Shown piece by piece: positions 42,814 to 51,635 of a stretch of DNA of 64,000 nucleotides (the first letter of the stretch is position 1; every line of letters begins with the position of its first letter). The stretch is from Firm-13 sp037143795. Its GTDB lineage: Bacteria > Bacillota > Clostridia > Saccharofermentanales > Saccharofermentanaceae. The notes beneath the pieces were generated by a model. That model saw only the letters and a list, made by a program, of their open reading frames with translations, was not told where the DNA came from and searched no databases. Where the stretch lies: NCBI GenBank assembly GCA_037143795.1, contig JBAWXZ010000010.1, positions 61,542 through 125,541 of the forward strand, given 5' to 3'. The position numbers and the translations under genes are program-made.

Positions 42814-43959
42814 TTATTGGGGTGTAACCTTGTCAAAGAAGTTGTACTTGCCGTCCACGATACGGATAATGGTAACGCTCTTCACGGGGTCACCGGATCC
42901 TGCATATTGGATCGTACCGGTTACGCCTTCATATTTGATTCCGGACATGGCCTTGACGAGCGCCTTGGAGTCAGTGGATCCTGCAGATGTGAGAGCCTGA
43001 GCCATCATGTATGCGGCATCATAGGCAAGGGCTGCAAGTGCATTCGGTGCTTCGCCGAATTTGGCTGTGTAATTCTTAACAAATGCTGTAACTTTTTCGC
43101 TGGTATCCTGTACGGAATAATGGTTGGAGAAGTATACGTCATTTAATACACTTATATTAGATGCGTCAACAGAGGTGAGAACACCGTCCCAGCCGTCGCC
43201 GCCAAGGATAGGCGCCGTAATTCCGGCTTCTCTTGCCTGCGTGGCGATCAGTGCATCTTTGGCGTAATAGTCAGGTACAAACAATGCACCGGGATTGTTT
43301 GATGCGATCTTTGTAAGCTGAGCCTTGAAATCTTTATCGTCAGCACCGTAACCTTCATAATTAACAACGGTCAGACCCAAAGCCTCGGCCTTTGTTTTGA
43401 AGGAAGCAGCCAGACCCTGTGAATAGTCATCTGATGTATTGTAGAGGACGGCAACTGTCTTTGCCTTCAGGGAATCTGCAGCAAAAGTCGCCATGGCAGC
43501 ACCCTGGAATGGATCCAGAAAGCAAACACGGAAAACGTTTGAGCCCGCTTTTGTTACATCAGGATGGGATGCGGTAGGAGTGAGCATCAGAATGCCGTCC
43601 TTTGCGGCAAGTTCCGCAACAGCAATTGAAGGCTTACTTGTTACATCGCCGAGCAGGGCGACAATGTTTTCGCTCATAAGACGGTTGTAGGCATTGATAG
43701 CTTCAGCAGGATCTCCCTTTTCATCAAGTACTTTAAACTCGATTTGCTTTCCGAGAACTCCGCCTTTGGCATTGATCTCATCAAAAGCCATGGATGCAGC
43801 ATTCTTGACCGAATTGCCATAGACGGCAATTTCACCGGTAAGAGGAGCCAAACCGCCGATCAGGATTGTACCACTGTCTTTTTTTGCACAGCCTGTTACC
43901 GCTGCAAGCGATGACAGTGTGAACATGAGGGCCAGCAGGATGGATAATTTCTTCTTCAT
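42814..43959 (-). CDS. livJ: Branched-chain amino acid ABC transporter substrate-binding lipoprotein
   Basis: 381 residues after GGAGGTACAAT. The signal MKKKLSILLALMFTLSSLAA with lipobox VTGC makes it a lipoprotein outside the membrane. The Leu/Ile/Val-binding fold follows: ILIGGLAPLTGEIAVYGNS, GGVLGKQIEFKVLDEKGDPA, ALLGDVTSKPSIAVAELAA, MLTPTASHPDVTKAG and FLDPFQGAAMATFAADSL. It captures an amino acid (Leu/Ile/Val or a relative) for the LivHMGF transporter. It heads the operon. Confidence 0.93.
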   Translation of the reverse strand: MKKKLSILLALMFTLSSLAAVTGCAKKDSGTILIGGLAPLTGEIAVYGNSVKNAASMAFDEINAKGGVLGKQIEFKVLDEKGDPAEAINAYNRLMSENIVALLGDVTSKPSIAVAELAAKDGILMLTPTASHPDVTKAGSNVFRVCFLDPFQGAAMATFAADSLKAKTVAVLYNTSDDYSQGLAASFKTKAEALGLTVVNYEGYGADDKDFKAQLTKIASNNPGALFVPDYYAKDALIATQAREAGITAPILGGDGWDGVLTSVDASNISVLNDVYFSNHYSVQDTSEKVTAFVKNYTAKFGEAPNALAALAYDAAYMMAQALTSAGSTDSKALVKAMSGIKYEGVTGTIQYAGSGDPVKSVTIIRIVDGKYNFFDKVTPQ

Positions 43960-44049
43960 ATTGTACCTCCATACAATTTGTATTTCTCCGGGTTTTGTCG
44001 TATCTTAAATGCATAACCTTTCACTCCGGACAAAAGAAAAGTTGAAAAT

Positions 44050-44058
44050 AGTATACCA
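44050..44058 (-). promoter_or_regulatory. Extended -10 promoter of the liv operon
   Basis: Minus strand CTGGTATACT is an extended -10 element about 90 bases upstream of the binding-protein ATG. No matching -35 box. The intergenic gap to rpmH (43960-44284) holds this and the divergent rpmH promoter. No DnaA boxes were seen there. Confidence 0.45.
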
Positions 44059-44178
44059 GTACTACCATAACAAATCTATAATGATTCCAAATTGATTTGA
44101 AGAAAAATGAAAGTTTGTGCCCGGCAAATTGCATTTTGATATGTTTTTGCTGAAAAAGAAGATTCGGATAACCCGGTG

Positions 44179-44208
44179 TTGACAGATTGCAGGATTCGCT
44201 TGTATAAT
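44179..44208 (+). promoter_or_regulatory. Predicted promoter of the rpmH operon
   Basis: Perfect TTGACA (44179-44184) and perfect TATAAT (44203-44208) separated by 18 bases. The leader to rpmH is about 70 bases. Confidence 0.8.
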
Positions 44209-44284
44209 TCTATCGCTATTCATGTCACCATGGACGAGTGATGTGCGAGTACAGAGAGTCCGTAATAATGGAGGAATAACCAAT

Positions 44285-44419
44285 ATGAAGATGACATATC
44301 AGCCCAAAAAACGCCACAGAGCTATGGAGCATGGTTTTAGAAAAAGAATGAAGACAGCCTCTGGAAGAGATGTACTTAGAAGAAGAAGATTAAAGGGAAG
44401 AAAGAGTCTTACAGCGTAA
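44285..44419 (+). CDS. rpmH: Ribosomal protein L34
   Basis: 44 residues, MKMTYQPKKRHRAMEHGFRK to GRKSLTA, the standard L34 length and highly basic sequence, with GGAGGAATAACC ahead. Component of the large ribosomal subunit. In most Firmicutes dnaA lies immediately upstream on the other strand; here the liv operon takes that place. Confidence 0.97.
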   Translation: MKMTYQPKKRHRAMEHGFRKRMKTASGRDVLRRRRLKGRKSLTA

Positions 44420-44446
44420 GGACCACCCTTGTGGTCCTTCTTTTTA
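44418..44446 (+). terminator. Partial terminator after rpmH
   Basis: AAGGACCAC and GTGGTCCTT pair around CCTT, followed by CTTTTT. It overlaps the rpmH stop. It probably lets most transcripts end after rpmH while some read through into rnpA, setting a high L34 to RnpA ratio. Confidence 0.75.
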
Positions 44447-44527
44447 CCTTTCTTTTCTGCCGATCTTTGCGACGCAGGGCGATTTTTGTTTACTCTTTTT
44501 CCAAAAGAGAGGGAGTTGTGACAGCCT

Positions 44528-44911
44528 TTGAAGATAACGGAACCGCTTCGTTTAAACTATGAATTCGCGCGCGTATATAAGCGCGGGGTATTTACCTCTG
44601 GTCGGTGTCTCGTTTTACATGCATTTCCAAGGACTTCATATGTCAGAAGGGGCCGTACGCCGGTTCCCCCGGATGTTAACAGGCTGGGGGTAACCAGCAG
44701 CCGCAAGATCCGGGGAGCTGTAAAGCGCAACCGGGTGAAAAGACTGCTTCGTGAGAATTACCGTCTGATTGAGCCGGAACTGCGCGGCGGATATGATCTC
44801 ATTCTGATGATGAAGCCCCTTGATCCGCTTCCGGATTATTTCCAGGTAAAAAGAGAGATGAGAAGCCTTTTTAAGCGTGCCGGGCTACTAAAAGCAGGAG
44901 ATTCTACGTGA
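44528..44911 (+). CDS. rnpA: Ribonuclease P protein component
   Basis: 127 residues from a TTG, the only sensible in-frame start (MKITEPLRLNYEFARVYKRG). It assists the RNase P RNA in maturing tRNA 5' ends. The family signature NRLGVTSSRKIRGAVKRNRVKRLLRENYR is present as NRLGVTSSRKIRGAVKRNRV followed by KRLLRENYR. The rare start codon is probably one more way to keep its level low. Its stop overlaps yidD. Confidence 0.95.
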   Translation: MKITEPLRLNYEFARVYKRGVFTSGRCLVLHAFPRTSYVRRGRTPVPPDVNRLGVTSSRKIRGAVKRNRVKRLLRENYRLIEPELRGGYDLILMMKPLDPLPDYFQVKREMRSLFKRAGLLKAGDST

Positions 44912-45120
44912 TGCGACAATTTTTAATCTGGCTTATTCGCGGATATCGCAGATTTATCTCGCCCCAGCTTGCCCCATCCTGCAAGTACATGCCGACTTGT
45001 TCGCAATATGCGATGGACGCAGTCACGAAATACGGGGCCATTCGAGGATCAATTATGGCAGTCTGGCGCATAATGCGCTGTAATCCTTTCAGCAAAGGCG
45101 GTTATGATCCCGTCAAATAA
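44911..45120 (+). CDS. yidD: Membrane protein insertion efficiency factor YidD
   Basis: 69 residues from the ATG that overlaps the rnpA stop; the GTG just before it is an equal alternative. Family motif SPQLAPSCKYMPTCSQYAMD with its paired cysteines, then RIMRCNPFSKGGYDPV. It has an amphipathic N-terminal helix and works with YidC. Gene order rnpA-yidD-yidC is conserved. Confidence 0.95.
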   Translation: MRQFLIWLIRGYRRFISPQLAPSCKYMPTCSQYAMDAVTKYGAIRGSIMAVWRIMRCNPFSKGGYDPVK

Positions 45121-45207
45121 GCGTTCGGATACCAAAACGCAAGCCCGTTATGATATACTACTAACAGCTATTTTCAGACGCAAGTCTGCCTTATGAAGGA
45201 GTAACGA

Positions 45208-46359
45208 ATGGATTTTTTCGCCGCTTCCCCGTTTTTAAGTCTTGCATTTAATCCGCTTGACCCGCTCAACACACTTTTTGGTTGGATGACCCGTATTTTT
45301 TATGAGTTCTTCGGAAGTTATGGTATTGCAATTATCATTTTAACGATTGTAATCAGGGGAATTCTTATTCCTCTTAATGTGCGTTCCCAGAAATCCATGA
45401 TTAAGCAGCAGGCACTTTCTTCCCAGCAGGCTGAGATTAAGCGTAAATTCCCGGACGATAAGCAGAAACAGAATGAAGAAATGTCAAAGCTCTTAAGCCA
45501 AAACGGAGCACAGTCATTCGGCGGATGTATTCTTCCGTTTATTCAGATATTTTTTATCTGGCCTATTTTCTATGTGGTACGCGCCCCCCTGCGTTATCTT
45601 ACGCAGGTCTCAACAGCTAATCTGACGAACCTGGGTACTTTCCTTTCTGATAAGGGTGTGCTCAAGTCAGGGGAGTTGGCACAGATTGCATCGAACAATA
45701 TCCCGATTATTCGTGAATTCCAGAAGAATTCCTCTCTTATCCAGGAAGCCGTCGGTAAAGGCTTTTTCAAAATGGGCCAGATGATTGACATGAATTTCAT
45801 GGGAGTCAATCTTGCGCTTACCCCGTCCTATAAACCCAGTGAATTATTTGGCGCAGACCGCGCACAATACCTCCCGCTTTTGATAATTCCGGTACTGGTT
45901 CTCCTAACCACGCTTCTTCAGATGCGCATTACGAATATTCTTAAGCCGAACTACAAGGCGGATAAGGATGCCAAAGAACGCGCCAAGCTGAATCCGGCCC
46001 GTAAGGATCAGGTTCCGACGAACAGCATGGACAGTACCATGAAGATGATGAACTGGATGATGCCGGTAATTATGCTTGTAACCACTTTCTCATTCCCTTC
46101 AGCCATGGGTTTCTACTGGCTTGTCGGAAACTTAATGGGAATTCTTCAGCTCATTATCATTTATCTTCTGTTCACCAAACCGCTTGAGGAAAAGAAGGCG
46201 GAAATGGCTATCCTTAAGGCACATGCTTTTTCGAAAAGCGCCATGGCAGAGGAAGTTGAATCCGTTGTGAATATTCCTGCGAAGTCCGGTTCTTCCAAAA
46301 GCTATTCAAAAAGCTCTGCCAAATATGGCAAAAATCCTAATAAGAGTGGCAAACGCTGA
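45208..46359 (+). CDS. yidC: Membrane protein insertase YidC/Oxa1
   Basis: 383 residues with five predicted membrane helices and no long periplasmic domain, as in Gram-positives. The first core helix contains the conserved groove arginine (LTIVIRGILIPLNVRSQKSM), followed by the cytosolic helical hairpin (AEIKRKFPDDKQKQNEEMSK) and GGCILPFIQIFFIWPIFYVV. The basic, Ser/Lys-rich tail (KSYSKSSAKYGKNPNKSGKR) could touch the ribosome. This is the position of spoIIIJ in Bacillus; it lacks an obvious lipoprotein signal. Confidence 0.95.
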   Translation: MDFFAASPFLSLAFNPLDPLNTLFGWMTRIFYEFFGSYGIAIIILTIVIRGILIPLNVRSQKSMIKQQALSSQQAEIKRKFPDDKQKQNEEMSKLLSQNGAQSFGGCILPFIQIFFIWPIFYVVRAPLRYLTQVSTANLTNLGTFLSDKGVLKSGELAQIASNNIPIIREFQKNSSLIQEAVGKGFFKMGQMIDMNFMGVNLALTPSYKPSELFGADRAQYLPLLIIPVLVLLTTLLQMRITNILKPNYKADKDAKERAKLNPARKDQVPTNSMDSTMKMMNWMMPVIMLVTTFSFPSAMGFYWLVGNLMGILQLIIIYLLFTKPLEEKKAEMAILKAHAFSKSAMAEEVESVVNIPAKSGSSKSYSKSSAKYGKNPNKSGKR

Positions 46360-46391
46360 ATAGCGTTTCAAATATATAGGGAGGCGAGTAT

Positions 46392-47219
46392 ATGGAAAAG
46401 TCGGTAACAAAGACTGCAAAAACAGTTGAAGAAGCGATTGCGCTGGCTATTGAAGAGCTTGGAATTTCTGAAGATGATGCAGTTGTTGAAATTATTGAAG
46501 AGGGAGCCGCAGGCGGTTTTCTGGGCCTTGGCAAAAAACTGGCAACCGTAAAGGTATCCGCTCCGGATGTCGAAGAAGAAGAGGAAGCCGTATATTACGG
46601 CGATGATGAAGCCTTCGAGGGAGACGCTGTCAGCGAATCCGAAGATCAGGCGGTTTCATTTGTAGCAGAGATCCTTTCCGGTATCGGTATTCACGGCAAA
46701 CTCGATTCATATCGTGAAGGCGAGACTATTTTCATCCGCGTAACAGGACAGGACTGCGGAGCTGCTATCGGCAGGCACGGCGAGACCCTTGACGCGATAT
46801 CTTATCTGACATCACTTGTGGCCAACAAATATAGTGAGGATCACATTCGTGTTTCACTCGATATCGGAGGATATAAGAAGCGCCGTGAAGCAATGCTTAT
46901 TTCAATGGCCCAGAAGGCAGCTTCCCGTGCTGCACGTTCCGGCCGTTCCGTAACCCTGGAAGCAATGAATCCTGCAGAACGACGCATCGTGCATTCGGCG
47001 CTGCAGACCTTTTCCGGAATAACTACACACAGTGAAGGCGAAGAGCCTGACCGCAAAGTTATTGTTGTTCCTACACGTGCAGCTGCTTCATCCGGGCCTG
47101 CCAGACCTGTACAGGCGGCGCCGCAGCCGATGGCAGCAGATGAACCAATGGAAACAAATGATCTGGCGGATCCGGATGAACCAACGGATACAGCTGAATC
47201 TACGGGTTCAGAGGAGTAA
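46392..47219 (+). CDS. jag: Jag/KhpB RNA-binding protein (SpoIIIJ-associated)
   Basis: 275 residues. Jag_N domain (VEEAIALAIEELGISEDDAV, GGFLGLGKKLATVKV), a KH domain (GQDCGAAIGRHGETLDAISY) and an R3H domain (SVTLEAMNPAERRIVHSALQ). It binds RNA in the cytosol, in other bacteria together with KhpA, and influences division and envelope growth. The C-terminal ~45 residues are low-complexity Pro/Ala then acidic Asp/Glu/Thr. It lies between yidC and mnmE as usual. Confidence 0.94.
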   Translation: MEKSVTKTAKTVEEAIALAIEELGISEDDAVVEIIEEGAAGGFLGLGKKLATVKVSAPDVEEEEEAVYYGDDEAFEGDAVSESEDQAVSFVAEILSGIGIHGKLDSYREGETIFIRVTGQDCGAAIGRHGETLDAISYLTSLVANKYSEDHIRVSLDIGGYKKRREAMLISMAQKAASRAARSGRSVTLEAMNPAERRIVHSALQTFSGITTHSEGEEPDRKVIVVPTRAAASSGPARPVQAAPQPMAADEPMETNDLADPDEPTDTAESTGSEE

Positions 47220-47224
47220 GAACA

Positions 47225-48667
47225 GTGTCTTCTGATCGCCCATATTGTGCTTGTGCAACACCTCCGGGTGTCAGCGGCCTTGCGGTAATCCGCATGTCCG
47301 GTACCGGAGCAGCAGAAGTACTTGATCGTGTTTTTCACATCGTACGGAGCGTGGATGACGCATTATCCGTTAAGGATATGCGTGGATATACGGCTGCCTT
47401 CGGCACTGTCTATGATCCATTTGACATGCATATAATTGATGAAGTCATTTGTACCCGGTTTACAGCCCCGCATTCGTATACGGGGGAGGACTGTGTTGAA
47501 ATCTCCTGCCACGGCGGTTCGGCCGTTCGTCAGGAGATTCTTCGCGTTTTGCTGGAAAACGGTGCAAGAGGAGCAGAACCGGGGGAATTTACCCGCGCAG
47601 CTTTCCTTTCCGGCAAAATAGACCTGTCTCAGGCCGAGGCTGTCATGGATGTTATTGCTGCGGATTCGAAGCTTGCCCTGGCAGCTGCTGAGCGTCAGTT
47701 GGCGGGGGCACTCAAACAGAATATCCGCGGGATTTCCAGGGAACTTTATATGAGTTTTGCAGCGCTGGAGATGGTTGTTGAGTTTCCTGAACATGAAGAT
47801 TCCCCGGAGAACACCGATTCGATTATTAGAGCCCTTTCGCTGCAGCTGCAGGCTATTGCCGATATCAGCGCTTCCTATTCGCAGGGCAGGATTTTGCGGG
47901 AAGGCATGACGGTCGTCCTGTGCGGCGTTCCCAACAGCGGCAAATCGTCTCTTCTCAACCGCATGGCAGGATATGACCGTGCGATTGTGACGGCGAGTCC
48001 CGGAACAACACGGGATACCCTCGAAGTATTCTCTTCAATAGAGGGCATTCCGGTACGTCTCATTGATACGGCCGGACTGCGCGATGCGCAGGATGAGATT
48101 GAAAAGCTCGGTGTATCAAGAGCGTATGCCGCCGTAAAGGAAGCAGACCTGCTCCTGTGGCTGTGCTCACCCGAAGGAGATGATCTTGAAGAGGGAAGCG
48201 AGCTTTTCAGTACGCTTTCTGATTCCCGGTCACACAATGATATCGGTATTCTGGTAAGTAAAGCAGATCTGATGGACAAGGGAAGCGCGGAACTTTTCAT
48301 GAACAGGATCAGGGAGCGCATGGATTTCTGGGGCTTTTCCGGACAGATCCGATTCTTTCTTGTGTTTTCGTCGGAGACAGGCGAGGGTATAGAACTTCTC
48401 GGAAAAGAAGTCAGACGGCTGTACGATGAAAAAGGTCAGGGCCAGATGTCTCAGGTACTTTTAACGAATTCCCGGCATTTTGAAAAAGTGAAAATAGCGC
48501 AGGATACGCTTTCGGAGACAGTTGCGGTACTGACACGCGGACAACCGGCGGATCTGGCCTGTTCCCTCCTGCGCAGTACGATGGATGCACTCGGGGAAAT
48601 AACAGGGGATTCGGTCAACGAGGAATTGGTTCACACAATTTTTTCCCGGTTTTGCATTGGCAAATGA
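47225..48667 (+). CDS. mnmE: tRNA modification GTPase MnmE
   Basis: 480 residues from a GTG after GGAGTAAGAACA. With MnmG it makes the 5-carboxymethylaminomethyl group on wobble uridine 34 of certain tRNAs. It has the N-terminal THF-binding domain (VIRMSGTGAAEVL, FTAPHSYTGEDCVEISCHGG), P-loop GVPNSGKSSLLN, G3 DTAGLRDAQDEIE and the C-terminal FCIGK end with the catalytic Cys. The G4 motif is SKAD instead of NKxD, a tolerated but notable change. Followed directly by mnmG. Confidence 0.96.
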   Translation: MSSDRPYCACATPPGVSGLAVIRMSGTGAAEVLDRVFHIVRSVDDALSVKDMRGYTAAFGTVYDPFDMHIIDEVICTRFTAPHSYTGEDCVEISCHGGSAVRQEILRVLLENGARGAEPGEFTRAAFLSGKIDLSQAEAVMDVIAADSKLALAAAERQLAGALKQNIRGISRELYMSFAALEMVVEFPEHEDSPENTDSIIRALSLQLQAIADISASYSQGRILREGMTVVLCGVPNSGKSSLLNRMAGYDRAIVTASPGTTRDTLEVFSSIEGIPVRLIDTAGLRDAQDEIEKLGVSRAYAAVKEADLLLWLCSPEGDDLEEGSELFSTLSDSRSHNDIGILVSKADLMDKGSAELFMNRIRERMDFWGFSGQIRFFLVFSSETGEGIELLGKEVRRLYDEKGQGQMSQVLLTNSRHFEKVKIAQDTLSETVAVLTRGQPADLACSLLRSTMDALGEITGDSVNEELVHTIFSRFCIGK

Positions 48668-48705
48668 TGGCTGGAATTGTGTATGAAAAGAGAGTGGGAC
48701 AGATA

Positions 48706-50652
48706 ATGACAACAATTTCACAAGCGCTTCAAAGAGAATTCGCATACAGGGCAGGAAACTATGATGTAATTGTCGTCGGTGCCGGCCATGCAGGCTGCGA
48801 GGCAGCATTGGCGGCAGCAAGGCAGGGACTGACTACAATTCTTTTCACACTCAATCTTGATTCGCTTGCCAACATGCCGTGTAATCCCAGTATCGGCGGG
48901 ACAGCAAAGGGGCAGCTTGTCCGCGAGATTGATGCCCTTGGCGGACAAATGGGAAAAACTGCAGACCGGACAGCCATTCAAATGAGAATGCTGAACCGGT
49001 CCAAGGGGCCGGCTGTCTTTTCTCCGCGCGCCCAGATTGACCGCAGAAAATACAGCCAGCTGATGAAGTCCATTCTCGAAAAGGAAGAAAATCTATTTCT
49101 GCGACAGTCTGAAATCACAGAACTCCTGTGGGAGACGGACGAGGATGCAAAACTTTCCGTCTGCGGGGCTGTGACACGTTCAAGAGCCGTGTATGAGGCA
49201 TCCTCTGTTGTCGTTTGCTCGGGAACCTATATGGAATCAAGGGTGATAATGGGCGAAGTGATATACGAAAGCGGCCCGGACGGACTTTTTCCTTCGCATG
49301 GACTGTCTAAGAGCCTTGCTGATGCAGGGATTCCTTTACAGCGGTTCAAAACGGGAACCCCTGTCCGCCTCAATGCCCGCCATGTGGATTTTTCAAAAAT
49401 GGAAAGACAGGACGGGGAAACAGATATCCCGCCTTTTTCCTTTGAACATGAAATGAACGGGATGCACCCGCCGGAGGATCAGCTGCCCTGCTGGACCGTC
49501 TGGACTTCTCCGGAAACACGGAGGGTGATTCAGGCAAATCTCAGCCGTTCGCCGCTTTTCAGCGGTGTAATAGAGGGAACCGGTCCGCGCTATTGTCCGT
49601 CAATTGAAGATAAGTTTGTCAAATTCAAGGACAAAGAGAGACACCAGGCTTTTGTTGAGCCAATGGGTGATGATACTTCAGAAATGTATCTTCAGGGAAT
49701 GAGCACCAGTTTACCGGAAGAGATTCAGGTGCAGATCGTGCGTTCCCTGCCGGGCATGGAAAATGCACACATCCAGCGCTCCGCATATGCCATTGAATAT
49801 GACTGCATTGATCCTACGTCGCTGTTTCCCTCACTGGAGTCAAGATACATTTCCGGCCTCTTTACGGCCGGACAGATCAACGGGTCCTCCGGTTATGAAG
49901 AGGCAGCGGCCCAGGGCCTGGTTGCAGGCATAAATGCAGGCAGGTATGTTCTTGGCAAATCCCCGCTGGTACTGGACAGGTCCGAAGCGTATATCGGCGT
50001 CCTCATAGACGACCTGGTAACCAAAGGCACGTCGGAGCCCTATCGGATGATGACATCAAGAGCTGAATACAGGCTTTTCCTGCGCCAGGACAATGCGGAT
50101 GAGCGCCTGACGGAACATGGGCACCGGCTCGGGCTTATATCAGATGAGAGATATAATTTATATATTAACAAAAAAGAGCAGATCGCAGCAGAAGAGCTTC
50201 GCCTGCGTACAACATATCTGCCGCCTTCTCCCAAACTGACTGCGATGCTGCAGCCGTTAAAGAGTACTGTTCCGCCGTCAGGCATTTCATTGGCTGAACT
50301 GCTCAAGCGGCCTGAAATTCATTATTCCGATTTGGAGTCCGTCGATGAGAAGAGAATGCCGCTGCCGGCTAGCGTAACATTTGTTGTTGAAGTCAACATC
50401 AAATACGAAGGTTATATCAGGTTGGAGAAAGACAGAATAGCAAAATTCAAAACACTGGAGCACCGTTCGCTGCCGCAGGGTCTACCGTTTGAAGAGATTA
50501 CCGGGCTGCGGTTGGAAGCGCGTCAGAAGCTTGCCCGTTTTCAGCCGGTTTCCATCGGTCAGGCATCAAGAATATCCGGTGTCTCGCCCTCCGATATCGC
50601 AGTGCTTCTCGTATATGTGGAAGCGCGCAGAAGGCGGGAGGGAAGCTTATGA
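48706..50652 (+). CDS. mnmG: tRNA uridine-34 carboxymethylaminomethyl enzyme MnmG (GidA)
   Basis: 648 residues from MTTISQALQREF; an ATG at 48664 overlapping the mnmE stop is possible but has no better ribosome site. An FAD enzyme: YDVIVVGAGHAGCEAALAAA at the N-terminus, NPSIGGTAKGQLVREIDALG, SRVIMGE, FKTGTPVRL, SGLFTAGQINGSSGYEEAAA and the C-terminal helical domain. It works with MnmE. Its stop overlaps rsmG by ATGA. Confidence 0.96.
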   Translation: MTTISQALQREFAYRAGNYDVIVVGAGHAGCEAALAAARQGLTTILFTLNLDSLANMPCNPSIGGTAKGQLVREIDALGGQMGKTADRTAIQMRMLNRSKGPAVFSPRAQIDRRKYSQLMKSILEKEENLFLRQSEITELLWETDEDAKLSVCGAVTRSRAVYEASSVVVCSGTYMESRVIMGEVIYESGPDGLFPSHGLSKSLADAGIPLQRFKTGTPVRLNARHVDFSKMERQDGETDIPPFSFEHEMNGMHPPEDQLPCWTVWTSPETRRVIQANLSRSPLFSGVIEGTGPRYCPSIEDKFVKFKDKERHQAFVEPMGDDTSEMYLQGMSTSLPEEIQVQIVRSLPGMENAHIQRSAYAIEYDCIDPTSLFPSLESRYISGLFTAGQINGSSGYEEAAAQGLVAGINAGRYVLGKSPLVLDRSEAYIGVLIDDLVTKGTSEPYRMMTSRAEYRLFLRQDNADERLTEHGHRLGLISDERYNLYINKKEQIAAEELRLRTTYLPPSPKLTAMLQPLKSTVPPSGISLAELLKRPEIHYSDLESVDEKRMPLPASVTFVVEVNIKYEGYIRLEKDRIAKFKTLEHRSLPQGLPFEEITGLRLEARQKLARFQPVSIGQASRISGVSPSDIAVLLVYVEARRRREGSL

Positions 50653-51635
50653 TGGAAGATAAGAGAATAAGTCCGGACCGCAAAAAGAAGGCCGTTGCAA
50701 CGGCTGCACTTAAGGCAGAATCGCACGGGGTAAATTCAGTACCGGACAAAACACCTGCTAAAAAGCCGGTTTCGAAAACAGCCGCAAAAAAGAAATCCCC
50801 GGTCAAAACAATACAAGCTGCAGATGTCCCGGCATCCATATTCGCGGAAGTATCCCATGCTGCCGTTTCTCCCTCCGAAGAAGCCTCTGCAGAAGAGTTG
50901 CCCGAGCTCAAGCCCATACTTGCATCGGGTGCGAATGAAATATCCGTGCCGCTAAGTGCAGAAAGCATCCGTGCTTTCTTAGAGTATGCCAGGCTCCTCA
51001 AAGAGTGGAATGAGAAAATGAACCTGACAAATATTACAGATGACAAAGGAATTGCTATCCGTCATTTTATTGATTCACTTACATTGGTTTCACATCTCGA
51101 AGAAGAGTGCGCCAAAAAAGGAAAAGATAACCTTACTCTTATTGATGTCGGCACAGGGGCCGGGTTTCCAGGTATTCCGCTTAAAGTAGCAATGCCTTTG
51201 CTGGAGGTAACACTGCTGGATTCACTCCGGAAAAGAGTCGGCTTTCTCGACGCAGTCTGCGAAGCACTTGAGCTGAAGGGGATTTCGACTGTCCATTCCC
51301 GGGCCGAAGATGCAGGACTCTCCAGGCAATACCGTGAGAAATATGATGTTGCAACGGCACGCGCAGTGGCATCTTTAGCGGTTTTGTGCGAATATTGCCT
51401 GCCTTTTGTCAAAGTAGGGGGCATTTTCCTCGCTATGAAGGGTAATGTTGAAGAAGAAGCCGAAGCGGCGAAAAAAGCCATAGTCACGATGGGCGGAACA
51501 CTCGAGACACTTCATAACTTTACCCTCCCGGGAACGGATATGAAGCGTTCGATCATAGTTATACGCAAAGTTCGCGCGACGCCGGCAAAATATCCCCGGC
51601 AGGCCGGGAAACCGGAGAAGGAACCCATTTTATGA
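50649..51635 (+). CDS. rsmG: 16S rRNA m7G527 methyltransferase RsmG with long N-terminal extension
   Basis: 328 residues, against about 210-240 in most bacteria. The core (from about 98) is standard: EYARLLKEWNEKMNLTNITD, IRHFIDSLTLV, DVGTGAGFPGIPLKV (SAM site), ATARAVASLAVLCEYCLPFV. It methylates N7 of G527 of 16S rRNA. The first ~97 residues are a disordered-looking Lys/Ala/Ser tail (TPAKKPVSKTAAKKKSPVKT) turning acidic. The ATG overlaps the mnmG stop and has GGGAGG ahead, so the extension is probably translated. Its own stop overlaps the AEC gene. noc and parAB, which often follow, are absent. Confidence 0.93.
   Translation: MMEDKRISPDRKKKAVATAALKAESHGVNSVPDKTPAKKPVSKTAAKKKSPVKTIQAADVPASIFAEVSHAAVSPSEEASAEELPELKPILASGANEISVPLSAESIRAFLEYARLLKEWNEKMNLTNITDDKGIAIRHFIDSLTLVSHLEEECAKKGKDNLTLIDVGTGAGFPGIPLKVAMPLLEVTLLDSLRKRVGFLDAVCEALELKGISTVHSRAEDAGLSRQYREKYDVATARAVASLAVLCEYCLPFVKVGGIFLAMKGNVEEEAEAAKKAIVTMGGTLETLHNFTLPGTDMKRSIIVIRKVRATPAKYPRQAGKPEKEPIL

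Noticed and set aside
43960..44284. Replication origin next to rpmH
   Set aside because: dnaA is absent and no cluster of TTATCCACA-type boxes is present; the region holds two ordinary divergent promoters.
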